Assembly: GCA_947573485.1 (NCBI GenBank) | Contig: CANPGB010000020.1 | Location: 1-58,670, forward strand | Reading direction: 5' to 3' | DNA from: an uncultured Porphyromonadaceae bacterium | GTDB taxonomy: Bacteria; Bacteroidota; Bacteroidia; Bacteroidales; Muribaculaceae | DNA length: 58,670 nt | Shown here: positions 18,290 to 27,618 of the stretch, piece by piece | Position numbering within the stretch: the stretch's first letter is position 1 | How the letters are laid out: the number at the start of each line of letters is the position of its first letter | Made by a program: the position numbers and the translations under genes | Notes under the pieces: model-generated | Told to the model about the DNA's origin: nothing | Database searches by the model: none | Seen by the model: only the letters and a program-made list of their open reading frames with translations

Positions 18290-19957
18290 ATGAAAAATAT
18301 ACACAACATAAAGACGCTGCCACTGATGCTCCTCCTCGGCCTCAGCGCCGCCGCTTGCAGCGATATTCTCACCGAATCGCCCGACTCGTACTACGAGCGC
18401 GACGACTTCTTCACCACGCCCGAGAAAGCCGAAATGGCCGTGTTAGGTATCTACAACGCGCTCCCGGTGATTTATGGAGAGAAAGACGGTATGTCGCTGG
18501 CCGCCTCCGACGATATTTTATATACCAATGGCGTAACTGCCGACAACGGCCGCCGCGACGTGGGCCACTATGTGCTCCGGACCAACAACACCTGGGTGAG
18601 CGGCGTGTGGGAAGGTAAATACAATATTGTGAACCGCGCCAACTACACAATCTCGGGTATAGAGATGATGAAGGGCTGGCAGAATGACCCCACCCTGCTG
18701 AAACTTATAGCAGAGGCACGATTCCTGCGCGCTCAGTCGGCCCTCGACCTCGTGCGCTATTGGGGCGACGTGCCTTTCAAAACCACATATACCTCAGGCT
18801 ATGAGGAGGCTTACGGCCCCCGCGTGCCCCGCGAGGAAATCTACGACCAAATCGTTGAAGACCTCAATTTTGCCAAGGAACATCTTCCGTGGGCCGATGA
18901 GGTGGGTACGCCCGAGCGAGCCGGTCAGGGTGCAGCCCGTGCCCTTCTTATGCGCGCGTTGCTCTCCCGCGCCGGTTACAGCCTTAAGAGCGACGGCAAA
19001 CTCAGCCGCCCCGACGGCAAGACCCGCAACGAGTGCTACACTGCCATTATCGAAGAGTGGCAGGCTTTCGAGACTGCCGGTTGCCACACCTTCTATCCCG
19101 GTGGCTACGAGGCGCTTTTCAAATCGTTCTCGCAGGGCGTGCTCGATACTTCCGAGAGCATTTTCGAGGTGGCTTTCCTTGCCGGTAAGAACAATGGGTA
19201 CTGGGGCACATATATAGGTCCTGCTGTTGCTGCCCCGCAAATTTCGACAACAGAGTCGAGCAAATATATGGGGCGAGCGAACGCTCTTTTCAGAGTCGTG
19301 CCCGAGTGGAAAGATTTCTTTGAAGACAGCGACATGCGCCGCGACGTTACCGTATGCACCCACAGCCACACCTGGGATGCCACGATCAACAACCACAAGC
19401 TCGCCGAGCAGAAGAACCCCCGCAACTGGTATCCCGGCAAATGGCGCCGCGAGTGGATGCCCCTGGGCTATATCGACCCCAACAAGACCGACGTGAATTT
19501 CTGCCTCATACGCTATGCCGACGTCGTGCTCATGGCAGCCGAGGCTTATGCCGAGCTCGGAAACACCACCGAGGCGTGGAGCCTTATAAACCGTGTGCGC
19601 GAGCGTGCCGGTGCAACTCCCGTATCATCGGCAAACTACAAGAATTTCTATAAGGCGCCCAAGGTCCACGACCTGCCCTATATCGCCGACGCAGATGAGG
19701 CCGGACGCGTGCGCACGGCAATCTATTGGGAGCGTGGCTTCGAGCTCGCTTTCGAGGGGCAGCGTAAATTCGACCTCCTGCGCTGGGGTGTGCTCGGCGA
19801 CGCCCTCAAGCTATTCGGCGAGAAAATCGACAGCCGCATAGTAAGCTACCCTGCAGGCAAAAACTTTATCAAAGGCAAACACGAACTCTTGCCTATCCCC
19901 TCCGACGAAATGCAGGTGAACCCCTATCTTGAAAATATTAATAACCCCGGATACTGA
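18290..19957 (+). CDS. SusD/RagB-family surface glycan-binding lipoprotein
   Basis: A 555-aa lipoprotein that forms the lid of the SusC transporter and binds glycan on the cell surface. A lipobox (SAAAC, Cys about residue 23) is followed by the acidic stretch SDILTESPDSYYERDDFF and TPEKAEMAVLGIYNAL, typical of the family. The TPR-like helical region includes ARFLRAQSALDLVRYWGDVPF, and the C-terminal part has CLIRYADVVLMAAEAYAELG and GFELAFEGQRKFDLLRWG, both classic SusD signatures. The stop codon shares bases with the sulfatase start (TGATGA), so the two are translationally coupled. Confidence 0.95.
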   Translation: MKNIHNIKTLPLMLLLGLSAAACSDILTESPDSYYERDDFFTTPEKAEMAVLGIYNALPVIYGEKDGMSLAASDDILYTNGVTADNGRRDVGHYVLRTNNTWVSGVWEGKYNIVNRANYTISGIEMMKGWQNDPTLLKLIAEARFLRAQSALDLVRYWGDVPFKTTYTSGYEEAYGPRVPREEIYDQIVEDLNFAKEHLPWADEVGTPERAGQGAARALLMRALLSRAGYSLKSDGKLSRPDGKTRNECYTAIIEEWQAFETAGCHTFYPGGYEALFKSFSQGVLDTSESIFEVAFLAGKNNGYWGTYIGPAVAAPQISTTESSKYMGRANALFRVVPEWKDFFEDSDMRRDVTVCTHSHTWDATINNHKLAEQKNPRNWYPGKWRREWMPLGYIDPNKTDVNFCLIRYADVVLMAAEAYAELGNTTEAWSLINRVRERAGATPVSSANYKNFYKAPKVHDLPYIADADEAGRVRTAIYWERGFELAFEGQRKFDLLRWGVLGDALKLFGEKIDSRIVSYPAGKNFIKGKHELLPIPSDEMQVNPYLENINNPGY

Positions 19958-21324
19958 TGAAAAAGAAAATACTTACGGCGCTCGGCTTCGCCGCTACCGT
20001 GCCCGCCATGCTGCAGGCCGCTTCAAACCGACCCAATATCATATACATAATGACCGACCAGCAGGCTGCACAGGCCGTTGGCTATGCCGGTAACGACGAT
20101 GTCAAGACCCCCAACATCGACCGCCTCGCCGAGCACGGCGTGCGCTTCAACAATGCCTACTGCGCTTTTCCACTCAGCGGCCCCTCGCGCTCGGCTATGT
20201 TCACAGGCTATACCCCGGGCCGCGCGGGGCTGCGCATCAACGGCACCGAGCTCCCCGATTCCCTCAAGGAAAACACCTTGGGCAGCATAATGGAGGACGG
20301 CGGCTATGAAACCGCCTACGCCGGAAAGTGGCACGTGAACACCAATCCACTGCCCGCGCCCCACGCCTTCGGCTTCGAGAAACTCCACGGCTTTGGCGAC
20401 GAAGGCCTTGCCGAGAGTGTGGTGGAATTTCTGCAGCGCGACCACGAAAAGCCCTTTTTTGTTGTGGCCTCGTTCAACAACCCCCACAACATATGCCAGT
20501 ATGCCCGCTATCAGAATCTGCCCGACGGCTCTATAAATGAGCTGCCCCTCGACTCCTGCCCCAATCTTCCGGCAAACTTTGCCGTAGCTCCCTACGATGC
20601 CGACGTGCTCGCTACCGAGAAGAAACTCAGCTACCGCCTCTATCCCACACAGAATTTCACTGCCGACGACTGGCGCCGTTACCGCGGAGCATACTACAAG
20701 CTCATCGAGAAAGTCGACGGTGAAATCGGCAAGATTGTTGATGAAATCGACCGTCAGAACCTCTGGGACAATACCGTGATTATTTTCACCTCCGACCACG
20801 GCGACGGCATGGGTGCACACCAATGGAACCAGAAGTCGGCCCTCTATGAGGAGTGCGCCAATATTCCCCTTGTAGTTTGCGCCCCCGGCGGCAAGAACGC
20901 AGGCAAGGAGCTGCCTCAACTTGTGAACAACGGTATCGACCTCATGCCCACAATCTGCGACTGGGCAGGTGTCGAGGTGCCCGGATACCGCACCGGCAAG
21001 AGCCTCCGCAAGGTGGTGGAGAGCGGCAAGCCCGAGACTGCACACCACGACTATGTTGTTACCGAGGCTCTCTTCGACCAGACAGCCGGAACCCAGGGCT
21101 GGATGCTCCGCACCCCCGACTTCAAATATGTGCTCTATGAGGTGGGCAAAAACCGAGAGCAGCTCTACGACATGCGCAACGACCGCGGCGAGATGCGCAA
21201 CCTCGCCATCGAGGCCAAATATCGCGGGGAGCTGGAGCGCCACCGCGAGCTTCTGCGTCAGTGGATGGAAGCCAACCCTCTTGACAACCGCAAGGCTCCC
21301 GTGAGCCATATTCCTGTGCAGTAA
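19957..21324 (+). CDS. Ser-type S1 sulfatase (1)
   Basis: A 455-aa exported sulfatase of the alkaline-phosphatase superfamily that removes sulfate esters from the PUL glycan. The signal peptide covers about residues 1-22. The metal-binding start is IIYIMTDQQ and the active-site motif is Ser74-Gly-Pro-Ser-Arg78, the Ser form that anaerobic sulfatase-maturating enzyme (anSME) converts to formylglycine. Further metal-site motifs are AGKWH and TSDHGDGMGAH. No anSME gene lies in the window. It starts one base into the susD stop region. The subfamily and the sulfate position it attacks cannot be read with confidence. Confidence 0.9.
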   Translation: MKKKILTALGFAATVPAMLQAASNRPNIIYIMTDQQAAQAVGYAGNDDVKTPNIDRLAEHGVRFNNAYCAFPLSGPSRSAMFTGYTPGRAGLRINGTELPDSLKENTLGSIMEDGGYETAYAGKWHVNTNPLPAPHAFGFEKLHGFGDEGLAESVVEFLQRDHEKPFFVVASFNNPHNICQYARYQNLPDGSINELPLDSCPNLPANFAVAPYDADVLATEKKLSYRLYPTQNFTADDWRRYRGAYYKLIEKVDGEIGKIVDEIDRQNLWDNTVIIFTSDHGDGMGAHQWNQKSALYEECANIPLVVCAPGGKNAGKELPQLVNNGIDLMPTICDWAGVEVPGYRTGKSLRKVVESGKPETAHHDYVVTEALFDQTAGTQGWMLRTPDFKYVLYEVGKNREQLYDMRNDRGEMRNLAIEAKYRGELERHRELLRQWMEANPLDNRKAPVSHIPVQ

Positions 21325-21337
21325 GCACAAAAACACG

Positions 21338-21348
21338 TTTCAAAAGCC
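21338..21348 (+). promoter_or_regulatory. Candidate HTCS operator before lyase 2
   Basis: TTTCAAAAGCC, preceded by ACACG, is an exact 11-bp match to the right half of the site upstream of GH88 (minus strand 8280-8270). It is about 85 nt upstream of the -7 element of this promoter. A looser second copy, TTTACACATTTATAAAGG, follows at 21353. Inference. Confidence 0.3.
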
Positions 21349-21432
21349 ACGTTTTACACATTTATAAAGGTTTTTTAATCAAATCTGAAAGCGTGTTAGC
21401 CGTGTCGGAACGCCTCTGACAACCGCTTGCCC

Positions 21433-21440
21433 TAACTTTG
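21433..21440 (+). promoter_or_regulatory. -7 element (TAACTTTG) of lyase 2
   Basis: TAACTTTG lies 31 nt before the ATG at 21471 and matches TAnnTTTG. No clear TTTG is found at -33. It starts a second transcript inside the plus-strand half of the PUL. Confidence 0.6.
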
Positions 21441-21470
21441 CGGCACAGATTCGATAATCCTTTTTACACC

Positions 21471-24095
21471 ATGATAAAACAAATCACTAAAATATTCATC
21501 GTGTGCGCAGCCTCTGCCTGCCCGGCAATGGCAGCCGGGCAGGACGAGCCTGCCGTCCTCAAGCTTGATGCCGTCTCGCTCATGCACGAGATGCGTGCCA
21601 CTCCCTCGCCTGGCGATGGAGCTGTGGTAGCCGACCGTAAGGTGTCGTTCCAATGGCCGCTCGCCGCCGACTGTAGTTATGTTGATGCGCACAAGGCTTC
21701 TTTTAAAGATAAGACCAAGCTCGGCTATAAGGTGAAATACTCCACCGACAAGAACATGAGCAAAGATGTTGTCGAGGTCGACACCCGTTGGCCCATGTTC
21801 AACCCCGACGCCGACCTCGCCGCCGGCACATGGTACTGGCAGCACGGCTACGTGGTGCCCGACGGTAGCGGCGTGATATGGTCGCCGGTGTTCTCCTTTA
21901 CCGTTGCCGATAATGCAGGCAAATTCCTGCCTCCGTCGTATAAGGAGCTCCGCGCCAAGGTGCCCGCCACACACCCGCGTGTTTACGTGGACGGCGCCAC
22001 CCTCGACGCTTTCCGCACCCGCAACGAAGGCAGCCTCGATGCGAACATGTATAAAGAGGAGGCCGAGAAGATTCTCAAGACACCCATGAAGACTCCCGCC
22101 GACATCAAGAGCGGCATGGCTGCGAAATTCGACAACAAGATGCAGCGCGAGCAGATGATTACCCGCGAGAGCCGCCGTGTTATCGACCGCGAGGAGCAGA
22201 ACCTCGACATCCTCGTGCGCGCCTATGTTCTCACTCAGGACCGCCGCTTTGCCGACGAGGCTATCAAGCGCGCCGGATACATGCTTGAGTGGACCGACGA
22301 CAAGAATATCGCAGGCGACTTCAACTTCGCAACTTTCTTCTCGGTGTTCACCACCGTCTACGACATGCTCAACGGGCTTCTTGACGCCGACATGAAGAGC
22401 CGCCTCGAAGCCGCTATCCGCACTTCGGGCTCGGCAATGTACAAGGGCTTCAACAACCGCCTTGAAAATCACCTCGCCGACAACCACGTGTGGCAGATGA
22501 CCCTGCGCATATTTACCATGGGTGCCTTCACCATGCTCGGCCACCTTCCCGAGGCCGAGGAGTGGGCGGAGTACGCCTACAACACATGGCTCGCACGCTT
22601 CCCCGGCCTCAACACCGACGGTGCATGGCATAACGGCGACTCTTACTTCGCGGTAAACTTCCGCACCCTCATCGAGGTGCCTTTCTTCTTCTCGCGTATC
22701 TCGGGCTTCGACTTCTTCTCCGACCCCTGGTATCAGGGCAATGTGCTTTACACCCACTACGCACAGCCTCTTGCCTCGCATGCCAGCGGGCAGGGTAGTG
22801 CACATGTCGATAAGGTCAAACCCCATGCCACCCGCGCCGGATATATGGATGCCCTTGCCAAGATGACGGGCAACCGCTATGCCGCAGCCTACACCACGGG
22901 CTTTATAGGCAAGAATCCCAAGGCTCTGCTGCGCGGTGCAACGGGCAAGTCGAGCGGCCTGGCATGGTTCCGCCTGCAGTGCGAGCGTCCGCTCCCTGCC
23001 AACGAGGGGCTCGCCGACCTCGGCACTCTGCCCATGGGATACATTTTCCCTGAATCGGGCCTTGCCGTGTTCAACACCAACAACGAGCGTGCCTCGCGCA
23101 GTGCGCGCCTCACTTTCCGCAGCAGCCCCTACGGCTCTACCTCGCATGCCCTTGCCAACCAGAACGCGTTCAACACCTTCTATGCAGGCAAGCCCATATT
23201 CTACAGCTCGGGCCACCACACATCGTTCACCGACCGTCACTCTCTGCTGTGCGAGCGCTCAAGCCGCGGGCACAATACTATCCTTGTCGACGGCATGGGT
23301 CAGCGTATAGGTGTCGAGGGCTACGGCTGGATTCCCCGTTATTATGTAGGCAAGAAGATTGGCTATGTGCTTGGCGATGCCTCTAATGCCTACGGCCCTG
23401 TTACCTCGCCTATCTGGCAGAAACGAGCCAAGGAGGCCGAGGTGCCCCTCACACCCGAGAACGGCTGGGATGAGGTCGGTCTCAAAACTTTCCGCCGCCA
23501 TATAGTTGAGCTCGGCACCACGGGCATGTCGGTAATCTACGACGAACTCGAGGCCGAAGAACCCCGCACATGGAGCTATCTCCTGCACACCATCGAGCAC
23601 CCCATGGCCGTAGACCGCAGCAATCCCGCCTTTGTGCGTGTTACCGGCGATGTGGCTGTGGCCAAAGGCGACGCTTTCCTTTTCTCTACCCTCGAACTCG
23701 AGTGCGACACCACAAGCACCTTCTTCGCTCCTGCCGACAACTGGCTCAAGGCCGACGCCAACGGAAATTTCGCCAAGAACCCCGACCATTACCACTTCAA
23801 GGCCAACACGCCGAAATCGAAGGTGTGCCGTCTGCTCACGATTATCAACTCCTATCCCAACCCCAAGGAGGGTAGGGTGGCGCCGGTGCCTCAGGTATTG
23901 AAAGACGGTTCGGTGAAAATGGGCCGCTGGAATATCAAGGCAAATCTCACCACCGAAGGCGCTCCCTCTTTTGTTGTCAAGCTCACAACTCCCGGCGAAA
24001 ATGTGTCGGTAAGCTACGACGGCGAGGCAACAACCGTGGCCGAAGATGACAGCGAATTTGAACTCATCGACGAGCTCCCCGCTCTTGAAATCTAA
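21471..24095 (+). CDS. Heparinase II/III-fold polysaccharide lyase, DUF4962/PL15-like (paralog 2)
   Basis: An 874-aa secreted lyase built like the product of 12499-15093, with signal peptide (about 1-24), DUF4962-like N-domain, α/α toroid and β-sandwich. The same motifs recur: NHLADNHVWQMTLRI, DGAWHNGDSYF, SPYGSTSHALANQNAF and GHNTILVDGMGQR. The close agreement over the whole length suggests duplication within the locus. The start was set to ATG 21471, which opens the signal peptide MIKQITKIFIVCAASACPA; the predicted transcription start is at about 21447. It is followed 32 bp later by the fimbrillin-like cassette. The two paralogs may differ in preferred sulfation pattern or uronate epimer. 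Confidence 0.88.
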   Translation: MIKQITKIFIVCAASACPAMAAGQDEPAVLKLDAVSLMHEMRATPSPGDGAVVADRKVSFQWPLAADCSYVDAHKASFKDKTKLGYKVKYSTDKNMSKDVVEVDTRWPMFNPDADLAAGTWYWQHGYVVPDGSGVIWSPVFSFTVADNAGKFLPPSYKELRAKVPATHPRVYVDGATLDAFRTRNEGSLDANMYKEEAEKILKTPMKTPADIKSGMAAKFDNKMQREQMITRESRRVIDREEQNLDILVRAYVLTQDRRFADEAIKRAGYMLEWTDDKNIAGDFNFATFFSVFTTVYDMLNGLLDADMKSRLEAAIRTSGSAMYKGFNNRLENHLADNHVWQMTLRIFTMGAFTMLGHLPEAEEWAEYAYNTWLARFPGLNTDGAWHNGDSYFAVNFRTLIEVPFFFSRISGFDFFSDPWYQGNVLYTHYAQPLASHASGQGSAHVDKVKPHATRAGYMDALAKMTGNRYAAAYTTGFIGKNPKALLRGATGKSSGLAWFRLQCERPLPANEGLADLGTLPMGYIFPESGLAVFNTNNERASRSARLTFRSSPYGSTSHALANQNAFNTFYAGKPIFYSSGHHTSFTDRHSLLCERSSRGHNTILVDGMGQRIGVEGYGWIPRYYVGKKIGYVLGDASNAYGPVTSPIWQKRAKEAEVPLTPENGWDEVGLKTFRRHIVELGTTGMSVIYDELEAEEPRTWSYLLHTIEHPMAVDRSNPAFVRVTGDVAVAKGDAFLFSTLELECDTTSTFFAPADNWLKADANGNFAKNPDHYHFKANTPKSKVCRLLTIINSYPNPKEGRVAPVPQVLKDGSVKMGRWNIKANLTTEGAPSFVVKLTTPGENVSVSYDGEATTVAEDDSEFELIDELPALEI

Positions 24096-24127
24096 TCTGC
24101 GAAACTAATCAATACTCACCTGAAACA

Positions 24128-24907
24128 ATGGAAATCAAAAAACTGCTACGGGTAATGCTTGTCGCTGCCGGTGTCATGGCCATGCTTGTGGCGCCTGCTG
24201 CCGACGCCGTGGCTGCCGAGCCTGCTCCCAACCCGGCTCCCCAGCTCCCGGTACAGCACTCCCGCACCCGCCCTGCCAAGAAGAAGGCCAAGACCGCAGC
24301 GCCTGCCACCCAAGCCGGCGGTGAGAAAAAGGCCACTCAGGGCAAGAATGTGAAAACCAATGCCAAGGCTAATAAGGAAGGCTCAAAGCGCAAGGCTCCC
24401 GCTGCCGCTGCTGTCTCTGACCGCTACCGTGCTTTCAAAATCAACATACCCTATGCCGCCGCTGTTATTCAGAACCTTGCTTTCGAGTGGCAGACAGGCA
24501 AGAAAATGACCGTCGACATACCCGTGATGTGGAGCTTCAGCGACCTCACCGACCGCCACGGCGTGCGCACCATTGCCGTGCAGCCTGAGGCCCGTTGGTG
24601 GCCCGGCGCTAACCCCGGCAACGGCCACTTCCTCGGCGCTCACCTCTCTGCCGCCTGGTTCAACGTGCGTTGGAACGACACCCGCTACCAGGCCGATTCT
24701 CTGCCTCTCCTCGGTGCCGGCATAAGCTATGGCTACCGCCTGCCGTTCAACGCCAACTGGGGCGCGGAGTTCAACCTCGGTGTAGGCTATGCCTATATGG
24801 AATATGACCGCTTTTTCAATATCGACAACGGTGCTAAGATCGACCGCCGGTCGCGTAATTATTTCGGTATTACCCGTGTGGGTGTATCTTTGGTTTACCG
24901 TTTTTAA
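24128..24907 (+). CDS. DUF3575-like outer-membrane β-barrel protein
   Basis: A 259-aa exported protein: signal peptide (about 1-30), a long Ala/Pro/Lys-rich linker (residues about 31-95) with many Lys-Ala repeats, then a small β-barrel-like domain that ends in SLVYRF. The barrel part (IPYAAAVIQNLAFEWQTGKK, SYGYRLPFNANWGAEFNLG) agrees with the DUF3575 family, which usually sits at the head of fimbrillin operons in Bacteroidales. That is its position here, directly before two fimbrillin-like lipoproteins. Its basic linker may reach through the periplasm or bind peptidoglycan. Function in the PUL is unknown. Confidence 0.7.
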   Translation: MEIKKLLRVMLVAAGVMAMLVAPAADAVAAEPAPNPAPQLPVQHSRTRPAKKKAKTAAPATQAGGEKKATQGKNVKTNAKANKEGSKRKAPAAAAVSDRYRAFKINIPYAAAVIQNLAFEWQTGKKMTVDIPVMWSFSDLTDRHGVRTIAVQPEARWWPGANPGNGHFLGAHLSAAWFNVRWNDTRYQADSLPLLGAGISYGYRLPFNANWGAEFNLGVGYAYMEYDRFFNIDNGAKIDRRSRNYFGITRVGVSLVYRF

Positions 24908-24918
24908 GCCTGCCAATA

Positions 24919-25956
24919 ATGAAAAAGATTCTTGCTAAAACTCTTATAATGGCTGCAATGGCCATGGCTGCACAGTCGTGCCTCTTCCAATATCCCGAGA
25001 TGACCGACGACGGCGAAAAGGGTATCGACCCTACCGATGTGGCCCTTACTGCCGACATAAGCCTCTCGATGACAATTCCGGCTTTCGATTCCGAAGGCGC
25101 GGCTTTCACTCAGCCCACGACCGACGGCAGCGCTTACAAGCGCCGCGTGATAGTTGAGGCTCTCACCGAAGGGCGCCAACCCGTGACCCGCACTATGCTC
25201 CTCGACATAGAGGAGGGCGAGAAAGAAGTGCTCGTGCCCCTGAGCTTGCGCCTCACTGCGCGCGACTACACCTTCATGGTGTGGAGCGACTATGTGCAGC
25301 TTGCAGAGAACGGCGCTGTCGACAGCTCGTTCTTCTATAACGCAACCCTCCTTCCCAACGTTTACATGGGTAAGACCTACCGCGGCAACAATAACTACAA
25401 AGACGCCGCCTATACATGCACCGAGCTCGCCCTCTCGCAGTATAAGTCGGCCACCAATGCCCGCGTGAGCCTCGACTTGGAGCTCAAGCGCCCCGTAGGC
25501 CGTCTTCAGCTTGTGGCCAACGATACCCGCGCTTTTCTTGATAAGATTGCCAATGGTCAGATTTCTGGCGAATCGTTTGCCGTGCGTGTGAGCTATCCAG
25601 GTTATCTCTGCATGGGCTACAACCTTGAGCAGGGCATTCCCCGCCACTCCCTCATGTACATGACCTACGACAACGCTTTCTCAACAAAGAAGATGGTTGC
25701 CGGCGAGCCTTTCACCCTCACTTTCGACTATCTCTTTGCCGACAGCGGCAGCAACACCGCTATTCCCATGCAGATCGAAATTCTCGATTCGGCAAAAACC
25801 AACGTGCTTGCATCGGCATCGTTCACTGCCTACTGCCGCGCAGGTTTCAGCACTACCGTAAGCTACGGATTCCTCACTGCCACCGACGACCAAGGCATAG
25901 ATTTCAACCCCGAATTTTCGGGCAGCGGAACAGTAGTTATAGTACCTTCGAAATAA
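24919..25956 (+). CDS. Fimbrillin-like lipoprotein (DUF6562-like) 1
   Basis: A 345-aa lipoprotein with lipobox AAQSC (Cys about 20). The middle has TARDYTFMVWSDYVQ and the following LELKRPVGRLQLVAND, which match the shape of Bacteroidales fimbrillin-like proteins (FimA/Mfa type, DUF6562). It likely forms a β-sandwich surface subunit that is processed after export. It follows the DUF3575-like gene by 11 bp and precedes a second, larger fimbrillin-like gene by 26 bp, so the three form one cassette. It may be an anchor or minor subunit. It is unusual to find this between two lyase genes. Confidence 0.65.
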   Translation: MKKILAKTLIMAAMAMAAQSCLFQYPEMTDDGEKGIDPTDVALTADISLSMTIPAFDSEGAAFTQPTTDGSAYKRRVIVEALTEGRQPVTRTMLLDIEEGEKEVLVPLSLRLTARDYTFMVWSDYVQLAENGAVDSSFFYNATLLPNVYMGKTYRGNNNYKDAAYTCTELALSQYKSATNARVSLDLELKRPVGRLQLVANDTRAFLDKIANGQISGESFAVRVSYPGYLCMGYNLEQGIPRHSLMYMTYDNAFSTKKMVAGEPFTLTFDYLFADSGSNTAIPMQIEILDSAKTNVLASASFTAYCRAGFSTTVSYGFLTATDDQGIDFNPEFSGSGTVVIVPSK

Positions 25957-25982
25957 AATAATACACTCAATCAAAATACATC

Positions 25983-27542
25983 ATGAAACATTTTTCTTCA
26001 ATGCTTATTGGCACCGCCGCCCTTCTGGGCGCAGTGTCGTGCAGCCAGACCGATGAGCCTAACAACATCAATGGCGGTCTCACTACCGTAAGTGTAAACA
26101 TCCCCGTGACCGAAGCCACCTCGCGTGCCGTGCCCGAAATCCCCGAAGGCTATAAACTCCGCTGCATCATGCAGCTCGTCGACGCCAACGGCGCAGCACT
26201 CGCCGACGCCCGCTATGTCAACGAAGTTGCCGCAGGCAGCGAGAGCGTCGACTTCTCGTTCATCGCCCCCGCCGACGGCTATCAGGGCGCTATGTTCTGG
26301 GCCGACTACGTAAAAGACCTCGATGCCGACTATATCTACACCACCACCGACCTCAAGGCTGTAGGCTATAACAGCGCCAACGCTGCCGAGATATTCAACA
26401 ACGCCGCAGCCGACGCCTTCTACGGCTACATGCTCGCAGGCACCAAGAGCATCTCGCTCACCCGTCCCTTTACCCGCATCACCTTCAAGAACGCCGATGC
26501 CGAGTACGACAGCTACACAAGTGTCAAGGTAACCGACTTCCCCGTGCCCACCTCCTTCAACACCGTCAACGGCAACACCGACGGCAACGCCACCGGCCTC
26601 GCCAGCGGTGAGCTCACTATCGCCGACGGAACCTGGTTCAGCGCCTATATCTTCGTGGGCAACAACTCGGGCGCCAACCTCGGCGATGGCAACGACATCA
26701 AACTCACCCTCGGCGGTGCTTCTACAAAAGATATCACTATCAGCGGTGCCGACATACCTCTGACCCGCAACTACGACATCACCGCTCTCATCAGCGCAAC
26801 TTCGGGCTCTGTTGACAATGTTACGGTGACTTTCCCCGGCGGCATGGTTGACCCCAACGCTCCTCGCGACATCGCTCTCGGCGACTATATCAACGCCGAC
26901 GGCAGCTACTCCGCAACCTTCGATGCCGACAAGGCCGTAGGTATCGTATACGAACTTGCCGCCAACACCACCGAGAACGGCAAGGAAGTGGCTGCATACG
27001 CTTTCGCACTCACTAATACCGCACGCACAAAAATCGCTGATACCGACGGCGCTATCCTCGGCTCTGCAACTCTCGGCAACGACCTTTACACAGGTGCAGC
27101 AGGCCCCGCAGCATGGAACTCTTTCGTTAGCCTCGCCGGCAACGACAACCTCCTTGTGGCTGCTTTCGACACCTGGTCGGGCAAAAATAAACTCACCGGA
27201 AGCAATCTCTCTGCCTGGTATGCTACCTCGGCTTCGCAGATGCTTGCTATCGTCGGCACTATTTTCAACGGTGGCGAGTGGATTGTGAAGAACCTCAGCT
27301 CGCTCAGCCCCGAGTTCCCCGCCCGCAACAACGCTGTCTACACCGCCTACACGGCTTCGCTGGCCGAAGGTGCTACTTTCACCCATAACGGCACTGCCGC
27401 AAACTTCTTCGCCGGTGAAATTGGTCCTGACGGACGCGTGCTCGCCGTGCAGGTTGATGAAGCCAACTACACCATAGGTGCTGTTATCGGCAAGGAATCT
27501 AATCCTTACCTCATCCGACCGGTTCTTACAATTTATAAATAA
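25983..27542 (+). CDS. Fimbrillin-like lipoprotein (DUF6562-like) 2
   Basis: A 519-aa lipoprotein with lipobox GAVSC (Cys about 20). The N-terminal half resembles its neighbour (GAMFWADYVKDLDADYIYTTTDL; LTRPFTRITFKNADAEYD), as in the DUF6562 or fimbrillin-like group. The C-terminal extension (about 290-519) is another β-rich domain with GKNKLTGSNLSAWYATSASQML and GGEWIVKNLS. That extension may be the adhesive or glycan-binding tip. A strong terminator follows the stop codon, so this is the last gene of the cassette. Confidence 0.65.
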   Translation: MKHFSSMLIGTAALLGAVSCSQTDEPNNINGGLTTVSVNIPVTEATSRAVPEIPEGYKLRCIMQLVDANGAALADARYVNEVAAGSESVDFSFIAPADGYQGAMFWADYVKDLDADYIYTTTDLKAVGYNSANAAEIFNNAAADAFYGYMLAGTKSISLTRPFTRITFKNADAEYDSYTSVKVTDFPVPTSFNTVNGNTDGNATGLASGELTIADGTWFSAYIFVGNNSGANLGDGNDIKLTLGGASTKDITISGADIPLTRNYDITALISATSGSVDNVTVTFPGGMVDPNAPRDIALGDYINADGSYSATFDADKAVGIVYELAANTTENGKEVAAYAFALTNTARTKIADTDGAILGSATLGNDLYTGAAGPAAWNSFVSLAGNDNLLVAAFDTWSGKNKLTGSNLSAWYATSASQMLAIVGTIFNGGEWIVKNLSSLSPEFPARNNAVYTAYTASLAEGATFTHNGTAANFFAGEIGPDGRVLAVQVDEANYTIGAVIGKESNPYLIRPVLTIYK

Positions 27543-27557
27543 AGCAATATTTAGTGC

Positions 27558-27596
27558 CGGGAGGCTCTTCCGGTTTGTGGAGAGCCTCCCGTTTTT
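27558..27596 (+). terminator. Rho-independent terminator after the fimbrillin-like cassette
   Basis: CGGGAGGCTCT (27558-27568) and AGAGCCTCCCG (27581-27591) form a perfect 11-bp stem followed by TTTTT. It separates the cassette from the downstream lyase gene. Confidence 0.9.
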
Positions 27597-27618
27597 ACAA
27601 CTCTAAAATAGTATTAAC

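Noticed and set aside
20023-21336. Long minus-strand open frame (437 codons) opposite the first sulfatase
   Set aside because: It is the mirror of a well-supported sulfatase gene in GC-rich DNA, where the antisense frame stays open by codon bias. It has no family motifs or promoter.
21432-23240. Minus-strand open frame (602 codons) opposite lyase 2
   Set aside because: Composition is odd (many His, Gly, Val, Cys), no domain is visible, and the plus strand has an obvious lyase.
25998-27386. Minus-strand open frame (462 codons) opposite the second fimbrillin-like gene
   Set aside because: Shadow frame caused by the codon use of the real gene; no recognisable domain or start signals.
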